Assembly: GCF_023544665.1 (NCBI RefSeq)
Contig: NZ_JAMJFL010000007.1
Coordinates: forward strand, 227,925-291,924
DNA from: Streptomyces sp. YS415
GTDB lineage: Bacteria > Actinomycetota > Actinomycetes > Streptomycetales > Streptomycetaceae
Length of the DNA stretch: 64,000 bases
Direction of reading: 5' to 3'
Program-made: the position numbers and the translations under genes
Notes under the pieces: generated by a model
Database searches by the model: none
Told to the model about the DNA's origin: nothing
Seen by the model: the letters and a program-made list of their open reading frames with translations, nothing else
Part shown: in pieces, positions 1-8,550 of the stretch
Numbering within the stretch: the stretch's first letter is position 1
Layout: every line of letters begins with the position of its first letter

Positions 1-1
1 G

Positions 2-301
2 GCCCAGGCCGACCTCGGCCTCGCGATGGGCACGGGGACGGACGCGGCGATCGAGGCCGGTGACCTGACCCTGGTCCGCGGGGACCTGCGGGCCGCGGCG
101 GACGCCATCCGGCTGGCCCGCCGGACCCTGGGCACCATCCGGTCCAACCTGTTCTGGGCCTTCGCCTACAACGTGGCCGCGCTGCCGCTCGCCGCGGCCG
201 GACTGCTCTACCCGATGCTCGCCGGAGCGGCCATGGCCTTCTCCTCGGTCTTCGTGGTCGGCAACTCGCTGCGGCTGCGCTCCTTCCGAGCCACGGGCTG
301 A
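2..301 (+). CDS. Copper-type P1B ATPase, C-terminal fragment
   Basis: The frame is already open at the left edge and stops at 299-301, so only about the last 99 residues are present. They begin inside the end of the phosphorylation domain, with the hinge-like stretch [16 protein letters not shown], and continue into the last two membrane helices ([11 protein letters not shown], then [18 protein letters not shown]). That order is typical of CopA/CtpA-type heavy-metal pumps, which export metal at the cost of ATP. The M-x-x-S-S residues in the last helix fit the copper(I) subgroup, but the CPC motif and metal-binding domain lie outside the window, so the metal is inferred. Confidence 0.88.
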   Translation, partial: AQADLGLAMGTGTDAAIEAGDLTLVRGDLRAAADAIRLARRTLGTIRSNLFWAFAYNVAALPLAAAGLLYPMLAGAAMAFSSVFVVGNSLRLRSFRATG

Positions 302-366
302 TCCGGGGGCGGTGCCCGGGGCTCGGTCCTTCCGGACCGCGGGCCGGCCCGGCGGGGGCAGTGGCC

Positions 367-547
367 GGGGGTGGTGCCCGGGGGCGTACCTGGGGGTAGT
401 GCCCGGCGGCGGACCCGGGGGTAGTGCCCGGGGGTGGTGCCCGGCGGCGGACCCGGGGGTGGTGCCCGGGGGTGGTGCCCGGCGGCGGACCCGGGGGTGG
501 TGCCCGGGGGTGGTGCCCGGCGGCGTACCCGGGGGTGGTGCCCGGCC
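367..547. repeat. GC-rich tandem repeat array
   Basis: About 180 bases are built from two alternating modules: a 13-mer (GGGGTGGTGCCCG, sometimes GGGGTAGTGCCCG) and a 12-mer (GCGGCGGACCCG or GCGGCGTACCCG). Two 13-mers plus one 12-mer give a 38-base period that repeats about three times, with degenerate units at both ends. The array lies between the convergent ATPase and dehydrogenase genes. Long open frames across it have low-complexity G/P/R/W products and are not genes. G-runs on the plus strand could form unusual structures. Confidence 0.85.
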
Positions 548-569
548 GCTTCACTCAGTGGCCGGGCAC
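538..569. terminator. Hairpin ending the tandem repeat
   Basis: GTGCCCGGCC at 538-547 pairs perfectly with GGCCGGGCAC at 560-569 around a 12-base loop. It lies between two convergent genes and is a plausible bidirectional factor-independent terminator of the U-poor Streptomyces type. From here to 731 I see only GC-rich non-coding sequence with further short GGCCGG-type inverted repeats. Confidence 0.5.
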
Positions 570-731
570 CTGTCCGTGCCAGAGGGGGTCTCCCACCCCT
601 CCCAGCCGCTCGGCAAGACCGGCCGGGCAGGCGCTCCGGCCCCGTGCTGCCCCGGCCAGCCATTCGGCCGGACCGGCCCGGCCGGCACTCACGCGATGCA
701 CCGGACCGCCCGCCCGATCATCCGGTCCTGC

Positions 732-1757
732 TCACACCCGGACCCGTCGCAGCGTCACCACCCCGTCCCCGGCCAGCCGCTCGGGGAGGTCGGTCAGGGT
801 GGGGAGTTGCTCGATGTGCCGTACGCCCGCGGGCAGTTGCCCGGTCAGCACCTCGCGGGTCACCTCGGCGGCGACCAGGCCCGTCACCCGGCTCTGCTCG
901 CGCCCGGTGAGGGCGAACGCGGCATGCCGGTCGCCCCGGTGGGCGTCCGCACGCAGCGCGAACGCGTCCCCGCCGAGGTGTACGCGGCCGAAGGTGCCGG
1001 TCAGCGCGCGCCGCACCGGTGCCCGCTCCTCGCCCCGCAGCACTCCCGTCCGCCGCAGCGCGAAGAGCGCGGCGGTCAGCGCGCGGGAGTCCAGGCACAG
1101 CCGCGTCGTCGCCTCCGGCACGCCGAGCGTGCGGCGCAGCGTGTACTGGTCCGAGAAGGGGAACGGATACGCGGTGTGCGTGCCGTGGCCCGGCAGGAAG
1201 ACCTTCCGGGGCCCGGCCGTCACCGGCTCGGCCAGCCCGTCGACGGTCCAGCGCACCGCGTCGGTGCCATGGCGCTCGCCGGAGCCCAGCAGCACCGTCA
1301 GATCGAGCCGCTCCGCGCCGCCGACCGCCCGGTGGGCGCGGTGGGCGAGCAGGTTGGTCAGACCGGGAGCCACCCCGACGCTCAGCACGGCCGTGGCCCC
1401 GGACGCGGCGGCCAGGGCGTCCGAGTCGGCGACGGCGTCGAGCAGGTGCCGGGAGGCGCCCACGTCGACCAGATGGATGCCCCGGTCCAGGCAGACCCGG
1501 GCGAGCGAGGCGTCCTCGGGTTCGACGCAGAGCACCACCGCCCGTACGTCACCGAGTTTGTCCAGCGCCCGCCGGAACCCCGTCAGGTCACCGACGTCCA
1601 CCGCCACCCCGCCCAGCCGGCGTGCCCGGACCTCGTCCCGCCCGGCCGGCACCACCCGCCCGGGAAACCACTCCGCCAGCCGGGAGGCGACCGCGGCGCC
1701 GACGGCGCCGTAGCCTCCGATGACGAGAACCCGCCCCTGCGTATCTCCCGTAGTCAT
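732..1757 (-). CDS. Saccharopine dehydrogenase-like NAD(P)-binding protein
   Basis: A 341-residue protein with an N-terminal Rossmann fold: the glycine motif GGYGAVGAAVASRL starts near residue 10. A conserved segment near residues 95-125 (VDVGASRHLLDAV, then ATAVLSVGVAPGLTNLLA) matches the saccharopine dehydrogenase / homospermidine synthase superfamily. No membrane segment is visible, so it is probably a cytosolic oxidoreductase. The substrate is unknown; true saccharopine dehydrogenase is not implied. I chose ATG 1757, with GAGG just upstream, over the TTG at 1766. The neighbouring ATPase is convergent and the next gene divergent, so it is transcribed alone. Confidence 0.78.
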   Translation of the reverse strand: MTTGDTQGRVLVIGGYGAVGAAVASRLAEWFPGRVVPAGRDEVRARRLGGVAVDVGDLTGFRRALDKLGDVRAVVLCVEPEDASLARVCLDRGIHLVDVGASRHLLDAVADSDALAAASGATAVLSVGVAPGLTNLLAHRAHRAVGGAERLDLTVLLGSGERHGTDAVRWTVDGLAEPVTAGPRKVFLPGHGTHTAYPFPFSDQYTLRRTLGVPEATTRLCLDSRALTAALFALRRTGVLRGEERAPVRRALTGTFGRVHLGGDAFALRADAHRGDRHAAFALTGREQSRVTGLVAAEVTREVLTGQLPAGVRHIEQLPTLTDLPERLAGDGVVTLRRVRV

Positions 1758-1772
1758 GGGCCTCAACGTAAG

Positions 1773-1785
1773 GCACCCTGGGTGC
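1773..1785. promoter_or_regulatory. Palindrome upstream of the dehydrogenase-like gene
   Basis: GCACCC-T-GGGTGC is a perfect inverted repeat 16 bases upstream of the 1757 start codon, in the divergent spacer shared with the glycerophosphodiesterase gene. Its position suits an operator, but no cognate regulator is encoded next to it. Confidence 0.3.
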
Positions 1786-1897
1786 GCCGTGAGGCGTTCG
1801 CTCAGCGTTCACGGCTCCCTCACTCCGGGGCAGTCGCGCGCCTCCGCCCCCGGAATAGCGTCTCCTGGTCGCCCGAACCCACATGATCGAGGTTGCT

Positions 1898-2947
1898 ATG
1901 TCCGCACGACATGTCCTCGCCGGCCTGGCGCTGGTGCCGGTGTTCACCGTCCCGGCGGCGGCGCACGAGCCCGGCGACCGGCACCGGCCGTCCTTCGACC
2001 TCCAGGCCCACCGCGGCGGACTCGGCATGACCACCGAGTCGTCGCTGGAGGGCTTCGCCAAGGCCTTGCGGCTGGGCGTGTCCACGCTGGAGCTGGACAC
2101 CCAGGTCACCAAGGACGAGAAGGTCGTCGTCACCCACGACCGCCAGGTCAGCGCCACCAAGTGCCGGGACACCGCGCCCCTGGTGCCGGGCGACCCGATG
2201 TACCCGTATGTCGGCAAGTACATCAAGGATCTGACCCTCGCTCAGATCCGGACGATGAACTGCGGCTACCAGCAGCTGCCCGGCCACCCCGAGCAGGAGC
2301 GGATCGACGGCCTGCGGATGATCGAGCTGAAGGACGTCCTGAACCTGGTCAAGCGCTACAAGGCCCGGCAGGTCACCCTCAACGTCGAGACGAAGGTCGA
2401 GGCGGGCGCCCCCGAACAGACCGCGCCCCGCGAGCTGTTCGTGCGCCGGGTCTACGAGGAGATCCGCCGCTCCGGCATCGAGCGGCAGGTCACCGTCCAG
2501 TCCTTCGACTGGGGCGCGCTCAAGGCGATGCACAAGCTGGCGCCCAAGTGGCCGCTGGTGGCGCTCACCAACCACGACTTCCTCCAGGTCGGCAAGGACG
2601 GCGCCTCCCCGTGGCTCGGCGGGATCGACACCGACGACTACGACGGCGACTTCGTGAAGGCCGCCGACACCCTCCCCGGTGTCACCACCCTCTCCCCCAA
2701 CTACGGCTTCCCGCAGAGCGGCAAGGTCGGCGACCCCGGCTTCCGCTTCTACGCCGACGCGGCGATGGTCGAGGCGGCGCACGACCGGGGCCTGAAGGTC
2801 GTCCCGTGGACCTGCGACGACCCGGCCACCGTGGAGGCGCTGATGGACGCCGGGGTCGACGGCATCATCACCAACTACCCCGACCGAGTGCGGGAGATCA
2901 TGGAGGAGCGCGGCATGCGCCTGCCGAGGGCGTACCAGCCCCGCTGA
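1898..2947 (+). CDS. Secreted glycerophosphodiester phosphodiesterase
   Basis: The product hydrolyses glycerophosphodiesters to an alcohol and glycerol 3-phosphate, probably outside the cell. The 349 residues start with a signal peptide (MSARHVLAGLALVPVFTVPAAA). The GDPD TIM barrel follows, with the substrate-binding HRGG motif (QAHRGGLGMTTESS), the metal-binding E-x-D pair in LELDTQV and the downstream histidine in VVTHDRQ. The C-terminal PWTCDDPATVEALMDAGVDG and ITNYPD segments are also family-typical. ATG 1898 is preceded by GAGG at good spacing; an ATG at 1883 is also in frame. A hairpin follows the stop. Phosphate scavenging is the likely role, but no PHO box was recognised. Confidence 0.88.
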   Translation: MSARHVLAGLALVPVFTVPAAAHEPGDRHRPSFDLQAHRGGLGMTTESSLEGFAKALRLGVSTLELDTQVTKDEKVVVTHDRQVSATKCRDTAPLVPGDPMYPYVGKYIKDLTLAQIRTMNCGYQQLPGHPEQERIDGLRMIELKDVLNLVKRYKARQVTLNVETKVEAGAPEQTAPRELFVRRVYEEIRRSGIERQVTVQSFDWGALKAMHKLAPKWPLVALTNHDFLQVGKDGASPWLGGIDTDDYDGDFVKAADTLPGVTTLSPNYGFPQSGKVGDPGFRFYADAAMVEAAHDRGLKVVPWTCDDPATVEALMDAGVDGIITNYPDRVREIMEERGMRLPRAYQPR

Positions 2948-2959
2948 CGCCGGAAGGGC

Positions 2960-2987
2960 GGCGGGGGCAGGTCCGTTCGCCCCCGCC
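2960..2987. terminator. Terminator between convergent genes
   Basis: GGCGGGGGC (2960-2968) and GCCCCCGCC (2979-2987) form a perfect 9-bp stem with a 10-base loop. It lies exactly between the stop of the glycerophosphodiesterase gene and the stop of the convergent cupin gene, and could serve both. Confidence 0.6.
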
Positions 2988-2997
2988 CGCGGTGCCC

Positions 2998-3735
2998 TTA
3001 CGGGAGCGTCGCCCCCGGCAGCTCGTACTCGTCCCGCCTCCCGCACATACCGAACCCGCCGAGCCGGGTCGGCGAGGCCCGGTGCGCCGTCGCCTCGTTC
3101 AGGTAGGACGGCTCCCCCGCGGCCAGGGCGTCGAGCTGGGCGCCGGTGCGTTCCGCCGCGGCGAGTGCCCCCGCCTGCCACAGCTCGCGCCAGGCCGGCA
3201 CCTTGTCGCGCACCAGCCGGGCGGCGGCGCGCTGGAACTCCAGATACGGGCCGTCGTCGCCCGCGGCAAGGGCCTCGCGCAAGGCGAGGTAGCCCTCGAC
3301 GGCGAGGTCCCTGCGGCGCCGGGCGGCCTCGGCCGTGCCGACTCCCGTACCGGGTGGGAGCGTTGCCGCCGCCGCGTACCGCTCGGGGTCGGCGAGCACC
3401 TCGGGCGGGAAGGTGAACACCGCGTCCCCGGCCTCGGGCAGCCCGCTGTTCTGCATCAGCACGGTGACCCGCAGTTCCCCGCCCTGCACCGTGCGGTGCA
3501 CGGTGCCCGGCGTGAACCAGGCGACCGAGCCGGGCTCCAGCGGGATGTCCCGGCAGCCGTCCGGGCTCAGGGTCTGCACGGCACCCCGGCCGCCGGTGAC
3601 GACGTACGCCTCGGTGCACACCAGGTGCAGATGGGGGCTGCCGCCGCACACCCCGTCCGCCGCCTCCCAGTCGTAGGCGGTGAGGTGGGACAGGCCGATA
3701 GCGCCGGGCAGCGGACGCGGCAGTGCGGGCTTCAC
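2998..3735 (-). CDS. Cupin-domain protein
   Basis: A 245-residue protein whose first half is a cupin barrel: GGSPHLHLVCTEAYVVTGG contains the metal-binding H-x-H-x(n)-E pattern, and WFTPGTVHRTVQ supplies the second histidine motif. The C-terminal half is helical and not recognised. Cupins near sugar dehydrogenases are often isomerases or sugar-responsive proteins. GTG 3735 overlaps the upstream stop codon by four bases (GTGA), which fixes the start and indicates translational coupling. It is the last gene of a three-gene operon with a DUF6807 protein and a Gfo/Idh dehydrogenase, so a sugar-catabolic role is inferred. The reaction is unknown. Confidence 0.78.
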   Translation of the reverse strand: MKPALPRPLPGAIGLSHLTAYDWEAADGVCGGSPHLHLVCTEAYVVTGGRGAVQTLSPDGCRDIPLEPGSVAWFTPGTVHRTVQGGELRVTVLMQNSGLPEAGDAVFTFPPEVLADPERYAAAATLPPGTGVGTAEAARRRRDLAVEGYLALREALAAGDDGPYLEFQRAAARLVRDKVPAWRELWQAGALAAAERTGAQLDALAAGEPSYLNEATAHRASPTRLGGFGMCGRRDEYELPGATLP

Positions 3736-4643
3736 CACGGCAGGCCCGCCAGGTGCGCGGCCACGCGCTCGGCGTCCCAGGCGCCGTCGGCGATCACCAC
3801 CCGGTAGCGGTAGGCGAAGGACTCGCCCGGCGGCAGGGCGAACTCCTCGAAGAACGCCCAGGAGAACGCGACCGTGGGGATGGGCTCGGAGCGCACGAAC
3901 CAGTGGGACTCGTGGATGGCGTCGAGGTTCTCCGGGGCGTGCGCGAAGACGATCGTGGAGTGCGCGTCGACGTCGTCGTGCTCGGTGGTGAAGGCCAGCC
4001 ACGGGCCCTGGGAGCCCATCGGCTTCCCGGCGCCGGCGCCGGGGGCGAAGACGGTGCCGCCGGTGAAGTCGCGCGGGCCGCGCCACTGGAGTCCGGTGTA
4101 GCCCGCCATCTCGCGTCCGGCGGTGGTCGGCGACCCGAAGCGCAGAGGGGCGTCCCGGATGTTGGTGAGGCGGATCGACCAGTCCAGGGCCCAGGCCCCG
4201 GCCTCTTGGTCGACGGAATGGACGGTGAGGCCGCGGGACTCGCGCGCCCACTCCTCGCCGCCGTTCTCCACCCAGGTCAGCTCCTCGGTGAAGGCGAGCC
4301 GGTCGTCGGTGACCGCGAACCCGGGGAAGCCGTCGTGGCGCATCGAGCCGACCCGCTCGGGCAGGCGCAGATATCCCTCGCCGTGGACATAGCTGTTGCC
4401 GCCCCAGAAGTTCTGCCCGGACAGATGGCTCGCGGTCATCTGCAGGCCCTTGTGCCAGCGGTGGTCGCTGGGCCGGTATCCGGTGACCGTACGGCCGGAC
4501 AGCGTGCGCAGCGGGTGGGCGTAGGGCTTGCGGGACTCGAAGGCGTCGGGGTCGGGGCGGTAGACGTAGCGGAGGATCTCCGTGCCGTTCGCCGCCGCGA
4601 CCGCGATGTGCTCGCCGTGCGTGTGGCTGACCCGGATGCTCAT
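3732..4643 (-). CDS. DUF6807 / PmoA family protein
   Basis: A 303-residue protein resembling the DUF6807 (formerly PmoA, 'methane oxygenase') family. The old name is misleading, since these are soluble beta-rich proteins found in sugar-catabolic clusters. Recognisable conserved segments are YRPDPDAFESRKPYAHPL near the N-terminus, PSDHRWHKGLQM with an HRWHKG core, and GGNSYVHGEGY. There is no signal peptide or membrane helix. Both ends overlap neighbouring genes by four bases, so it is the middle gene of a coupled operon. The chemistry is unknown; I infer a lyase, epimerase or binding role on a sugar-derived intermediate made by the upstream dehydrogenase. Confidence 0.8.
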   Translation of the reverse strand: MSIRVSHTHGEHIAVAAANGTEILRYVYRPDPDAFESRKPYAHPLRTLSGRTVTGYRPSDHRWHKGLQMTASHLSGQNFWGGNSYVHGEGYLRLPERVGSMRHDGFPGFAVTDDRLAFTEELTWVENGGEEWARESRGLTVHSVDQEAGAWALDWSIRLTNIRDAPLRFGSPTTAGREMAGYTGLQWRGPRDFTGGTVFAPGAGAGKPMGSQGPWLAFTTEHDDVDAHSTIVFAHAPENLDAIHESHWFVRSEPIPTVAFSWAFFEEFALPPGESFAYRYRVVIADGAWDAERVAAHLAGLPW

Positions 4644-5764
4644 GCGCGCTCCTCGGGGGCCCAGTCGGGGTGGTTGCCGTGCATCGCCGCGTAGAAGGGA
4701 TCACCCGGCGCGATCTCGCCGGAGCGGACCGGCAGGCCGGTGAACGCCGACTTGTACAGCGCGGCGGCGAATTCGAGTGTGGCCCGCGCCTCGGGACCGC
4801 TGCCCGGGGGCCGTACGCCCGCGTCGTACGCGTCGAGGAGGCCGCCGAGCTGGGCCGTGTGGGAGCTGGGGACGTCGGTGGCGGGGGCGCGCCAGGCGTC
4901 GGCGCGGCCGGCGGGGACATGCGGGGCCGGGGTGTAGACCCAGTCCTCGTTGCGGTGCCCGTACAGGTGGGTGAGCTCGACGGTGGCGTCCGCGCAGTCG
5001 ACGCGGATGCGGCTCACCTCGTGCGGGGAGAGCACGCTGTTGACGACGGTGGCGAGGGCGCCGTTGGCGAAGCGGACCAGCGCGGTGGAGACGTCCTCGC
5101 TCTCGGTGTCGTGGGCCAGCCGTGCCGCCATCGCGCGGATCTCGTCCCACTCACCGAGCAGATGCAGCAGCAGGTCGTACTGGTGGATGCCGTGGCCCAT
5201 GGTCGGCCCACCGCCTTCACTGACCCAACGGCCGCGCCAGGGCACCGCGTAGTACTGCGCGTCCCGGTGCCAGGTGGTCTGGCAGTGCGCGACCAGCGGG
5301 GCGCCCAGCTCGCCCCCGGCGATCAGCTCGCGGGCGTGCGCGGCCCCGGATCCGTAGCGGTGCTGGAAGATCACGGACGCGTACGCGCCGGACGCCTCCT
5401 CGGCCGCCGCGATCTCGTCGTACTCGGCGAGGGACAGCGTGAGCGGCTTCTCGCACAGCACCCAGGCGCCGGACTTGAGCGCGGCCACCGTCTGCTCGCG
5501 GTGCAGGGAGGGCGGGGTGCCGATGAGCACCAGGTCGGGTCGTTCGGCGTCCAGCATCGCGTCGACCGACGGGTATCCGGCGACCGCGCCGCCCGCGAGC
5601 TCCCGGAAGGCGGCGAGTCTGCCCGGGTCCACGTCGACGGCGGCGACCAGTTCCGTCCGGTCGGCGTGGGCGGTGAGGGCGGCCAGATGACTGCCGCTGA
5701 CGATGGCACCGGTGCCGACGACGGCGACACGGCGGCGGACGGGGTTACCGGACGACACGGACAT
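4640..5764 (-). CDS. Gfo/Idh/MocA family oxidoreductase
   Basis: A 374-residue NAD(P)-dependent dehydrogenase of the glucose-fructose oxidoreductase / inositol dehydrogenase family. The Rossmann motif VVGTGAIVSGSHLAAL begins near residue 14. The family EKP motif appears in WVLCEKPLTLSL, and the C-terminal half is the mixed beta-sheet domain that binds the sugar, including GGGPTMGHGIHQYDLLL with the usual histidine. ATG 5764 has a GAGGAG ribosome site six bases upstream; a longer frame to 5866 crosses the promoter and is rejected. It is the first gene of the operon and probably oxidises a sugar, inositol or uronate. A LacI-type operator lies just upstream. Confidence 0.9.
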   Translation of the reverse strand: MSVSSGNPVRRRVAVVGTGAIVSGSHLAALTAHADRTELVAAVDVDPGRLAAFRELAGGAVAGYPSVDAMLDAERPDLVLIGTPPSLHREQTVAALKSGAWVLCEKPLTLSLAEYDEIAAAEEASGAYASVIFQHRYGSGAAHARELIAGGELGAPLVAHCQTTWHRDAQYYAVPWRGRWVSEGGGPTMGHGIHQYDLLLHLLGEWDEIRAMAARLAHDTESEDVSTALVRFANGALATVVNSVLSPHEVSRIRVDCADATVELTHLYGHRNEDWVYTPAPHVPAGRADAWRAPATDVPSSHTAQLGGLLDAYDAGVRPPGSGPEARATLEFAAALYKSAFTGLPVRSGEIAPGDPFYAAMHGNHPDWAPEERA

Positions 5765-5798
5765 GCGGCGCTCCTCGAACGGCCGACGGACTGCCTGC

Positions 5799-5851
5799 AG
5801 AAAGCGCTTGCTCCCCGGGCAGACCCTAGGCGCCGAGACGTCACCGAACAA
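5799..5851 (-). promoter_or_regulatory. Promoter with LacI-type operator for the Gfo/Idh operon
   Basis: On the minus strand TTGTTC (5851-5846) and TAGGGT (5828-5823) are spaced 17 bases apart and look like -35 and -10 boxes. Just downstream of the predicted start point, plus-strand AGAAAGCGCTTGC (5799-5811) carries the AAGCGCTT palindrome typical of LacI-family operators. The same 13 bases occur in the pectate lyase promoter at 63083-63095. Binding is inferred. Confidence 0.6.
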
Positions 5852-5884
5852 CCCCTCCACGGACACTGCCGGGGGGGGCTCTTC

Positions 5885-7096
5885 TCAGGTCACAGCGGCC
5901 GTCGGCGCCTCCCGGACGGGTGGCCGCGCCGTCGCCACCCGCTCCCGGGTGAGGGCGCCGGTCATCCGGCGGGCCGTCAGCGGATCGGCGGGCAGGACGT
6001 GGGAGGCGAACCAGCGGGCCGCGGACGGGTCGGGGGACGGTTCGACGAACTCCGCGCCCGCGTAGTCGTCGAGTGGTGGGTCGTAGACGTAACCGCAGAC
6101 CATGCCGTGGTCCACCAGGCGCTCCAGGAGGGCGTCGCGGCCCTGGACCAGGAGCGGGACGCGGAACAGCGGGAGGGGGCCGTCGGGGACCGCCCGCTCG
6201 CGCAGGGCGGGGGACGCCCAGGCGGTGCCCGCCAGCAGCGCGACGCCGGCCCGGCGCCGGGTGAGGTCGTCGTCCAGGTGGGCCATGCGCAGGGCGAGCT
6301 GTCCGCGCACCAGGGTGCCGTGGCGGACCCGGAAGGCGTGCAGGTCGACGCGGACCCAGGGTTCGTAGGCGGTCAGGCTGGGTGCGGAGAGCGCCGAGGC
6401 GGTCAGGCGCGGGGCGTGCAGGGCCATGCGGAACGCGTCGCGCTCCAGCAGCCCGAGCCGCTGCATCGTGCGCCAGACGGGGCGCACCAGGTGCAGGGTG
6501 CGGACGGACGAGCGGGCCAGGGGGCGCAGGGTCACCGTCAGGTCCTCGCGCAGTCGGCGCGGGGTGAGCAGGTCGTCGCGCAGCAGTTCCAGCTCGCGCC
6601 GGGTGCGCGCGTCCTCGACGGCGAGGAACCCTCCGGCCGTCGCGGCCACGTGCTTGGAGAGGCTGAAGGCGGCCGCGGTCCCGAAGGTGCCGACCGGCCG
6701 GCCGTCCACATGGGTGCCGATGGCGTGGGCCGCGTCCTCGATCAGCGGGATGCCCAGCTGATCGCAGCGGCGGCGCAGTTGCACCACCCGGTCGGGGATG
6801 CCGTAGAGGTTGGTGGTCAGGACGGCGTCGATGCCGCGCCAGGTGGCCTCCGGTACGGCGGCCGGGTCGATGTTGCCGTCCCACACGGAGACGGGGGCCT
6901 GCACCGGGCGGCAGCCCGCTGCGAGGACCACGAAGAGGATCACGTCGTCGTTCACCGGCGACATCAGCACCCGGGCGCCGGGCCGGCACCAGCGCCGCAG
7001 CGCCAGATAGAGGGCCAGCCGCGCCGAGGGGGTGTAGACGCATGCGCGGCCCAGCCGCCGCGTCATCGTCGCGGCGAGCCGCGATCCGTACGGCAT
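5885..7096 (-). CDS. DegT/DnrJ/EryC1-type aminotransferase
   Basis: A 403-residue PLP enzyme of the sugar-aminotransferase fold. The PLP-binding aspartate lies in LIEDAAHAIG (about D121) and the Schiff-base lysine in AFSLSKHVAA (about K148). The NLYGIPD segment is also typical. The family usually transaminates keto-sugars for polysaccharides or natural products, though here the sequence is diverged and no sugar-nucleotide genes are adjacent. ATG 7096 has GGAAG upstream; GTG 7102 is an alternative. The next gene downstream in expression order is far away, but the acyltransferase gene at 7194 lies just upstream in the same direction, suggesting a two-gene unit. The substrate is unknown. Confidence 0.82.
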   Translation of the reverse strand: MPYGSRLAATMTRRLGRACVYTPSARLALYLALRRWCRPGARVLMSPVNDDVILFVVLAAGCRPVQAPVSVWDGNIDPAAVPEATWRGIDAVLTTNLYGIPDRVVQLRRRCDQLGIPLIEDAAHAIGTHVDGRPVGTFGTAAAFSLSKHVAATAGGFLAVEDARTRRELELLRDDLLTPRRLREDLTVTLRPLARSSVRTLHLVRPVWRTMQRLGLLERDAFRMALHAPRLTASALSAPSLTAYEPWVRVDLHAFRVRHGTLVRGQLALRMAHLDDDLTRRRAGVALLAGTAWASPALRERAVPDGPLPLFRVPLLVQGRDALLERLVDHGMVCGYVYDPPLDDYAGAEFVEPSPDPSAARWFASHVLPADPLTARRMTGALTRERVATARPPVREAPTAAVT

Positions 7097-7193
7097 CGTC
7101 ACTTCTTCCGTCGAAGGGAGGGACGGGGGCGGCGCACATCCGCGCGCGCCGGTCGGGGCCGTGAGCCCGGCGGGCCGTCGTGCAGGGGCCGGT

Positions 7194-8318
7194 TCAGGGC
7201 GTGCGCGGGGCCGTGCGGCGGGAGGACCGCAGCGCGCCGACCGTCTTCAGCAGCCGGTCGGCGGGCTCTCGCAGGCCGGGGTGGGCGAGGACGGTGTTGC
7301 GCAGTCCGCGCACGGGCCTGCGCCACATCCGGTGCGCCGCCGCCACGGGATGCGGCCGGGTCGCGAAGCCCTCGCCCACCCGCAGCTCGCGCGTCTTGAG
7401 CCAGTCCTTGTACTCCTTGTCGCCCCGCCCGAGGTCGATCAGCCGCACCCCGTGCCGGGCCGCCGCCTCCGCGGTGCGCAGATGCATCATCAGCCCCGGC
7501 GAGTAGTAGTGGAGCTCGGGGTCGTAGGCGGTGAACCAGGCCGCGAGCACGGTCCGCGACCTGGGCCCGAAGTGCGCGGCGACGGGACGCTCACCGGCGT
7601 AGAGGACGGAGAGCACGCCGGCGCAGTGCTCCTCGCGCAGCCGGAACAGATGGTCCACGAGATCGACGATCCAGGGCCGGGCGAACCGGTCCATGCGCCC
7701 CGTCCTGCGGTACTGGGCGGACTTCCACTCCATGAGGCGGCGCAGCACCTGCGGGTCCCGCTCGTCGAAGACGAACCGCACCTCGCCGAGGTCGCGCCCG
7801 AGCCGGCGTTCCTTCTTCAGCGTCGTCTTTGCCTGGCCCGGGTAGGTGGCCCGCAGCCACTGCGCGTAGTCCCCGTCGCCCGGCTCCAGGTCGATCACCG
7901 GCGAGGCGAACATGCCGGTGACGTACCGGCCGAACGGCTTCTGCTCCTCGACGAGATGGTCGAACTCGAAGCTGGCGAGCCCGCAGCCGCGCAGCAGTTC
8001 CTCGGTGTCCCAGACGATCCCGGGCCGGTGCACGAGGGCTTGCCGGTCGGACAGGCCGAGTCCGATCGCCTTTCCGACGCCCAGGAAATTGCGTTCGTAC
8101 GGCAGGAAGCCGACGGGCTCGCCGTGTTCGTGCAGGACGCCGATCTCGACCCCGCCCCGGTGGGCGCCGACCCCGAGGGCGAACTCCGGGGACAGGAACG
8201 GGTTGGCGTACTCGGGCGACTCGTCCATCGCCCGGTGCCAGGCGGCGCGCAGCGGCTCGCTCAGCTCGCGCGGTCCGTGGACGGTGATCTCCGTATCGGT
8301 GCTGCTCATGGATCGCAT
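7194..8318 (-). CDS. FemAB/BioF2-like GNAT acyltransferase
   Basis: A 374-residue protein resembling the double-GNAT proteins of the Acetyltransf_6 (BioF2-like) group. The C-terminal half holds the conserved parts: KTTLKKERRLGRDLG, VLYAGERPVAAHFG, and the end motif IDLGRGDKEYKDWLKT. Members transfer acyl groups or amino acids to amines, often on cell-envelope polysaccharides. ATG 8318 has GGAG nine bases upstream; ATG 8309 is an alternative. The aminotransferase gene follows 97 bases downstream, so a pair that makes and then acylates an amino-sugar is plausible but unproven. Confidence 0.78.
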   Translation of the reverse strand: MRSMSSTDTEITVHGPRELSEPLRAAWHRAMDESPEYANPFLSPEFALGVGAHRGGVEIGVLHEHGEPVGFLPYERNFLGVGKAIGLGLSDRQALVHRPGIVWDTEELLRGCGLASFEFDHLVEEQKPFGRYVTGMFASPVIDLEPGDGDYAQWLRATYPGQAKTTLKKERRLGRDLGEVRFVFDERDPQVLRRLMEWKSAQYRRTGRMDRFARPWIVDLVDHLFRLREEHCAGVLSVLYAGERPVAAHFGPRSRTVLAAWFTAYDPELHYYSPGLMMHLRTAEAAARHGVRLIDLGRGDKEYKDWLKTRELRVGEGFATRPHPVAAAHRMWRRPVRGLRNTVLAHPGLREPADRLLKTVGALRSSRRTAPRTP

Positions 8319-8550
8319 GGGCGACCGCTCCCCCCAGTTCCCCCGGTGCCGCGCGGTACGCGCCGTCCGGGATCAAACGTGGCGAAACCGCACCGACCCT
8401 GTCAAGGGTGGCGGTCGCAAAGGAACGGCATGTTTCGGATGGCTCGCGACCTCCTGCCCCACGACTGGCCGAACGGCACCCTTCTGCTCAACTCGCCGCT
8501 CCCGTACCGTCGTTGTCGCTTGTCGCGGCCATGACTACAAAGGGGTTCTC

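Noticed and set aside
367..547. CRISPR array
   Set aside because: Units follow each other without unique spacers, and no cas gene is present.
312..1886. Long plus-strand frames across the tandem repeat and the dehydrogenase-like gene
   Set aside because: Low-complexity Gly/Pro/Arg products with no domain; they are opposite-strand shadows in GC-rich DNA.
2998..4920. A 640-residue fusion containing the cupin domain
   Set aside because: The N-terminal two thirds are Arg/Pro-rich shadow of the DUF6807 gene; the GTGA overlap at 3735 fixes the cupin start.
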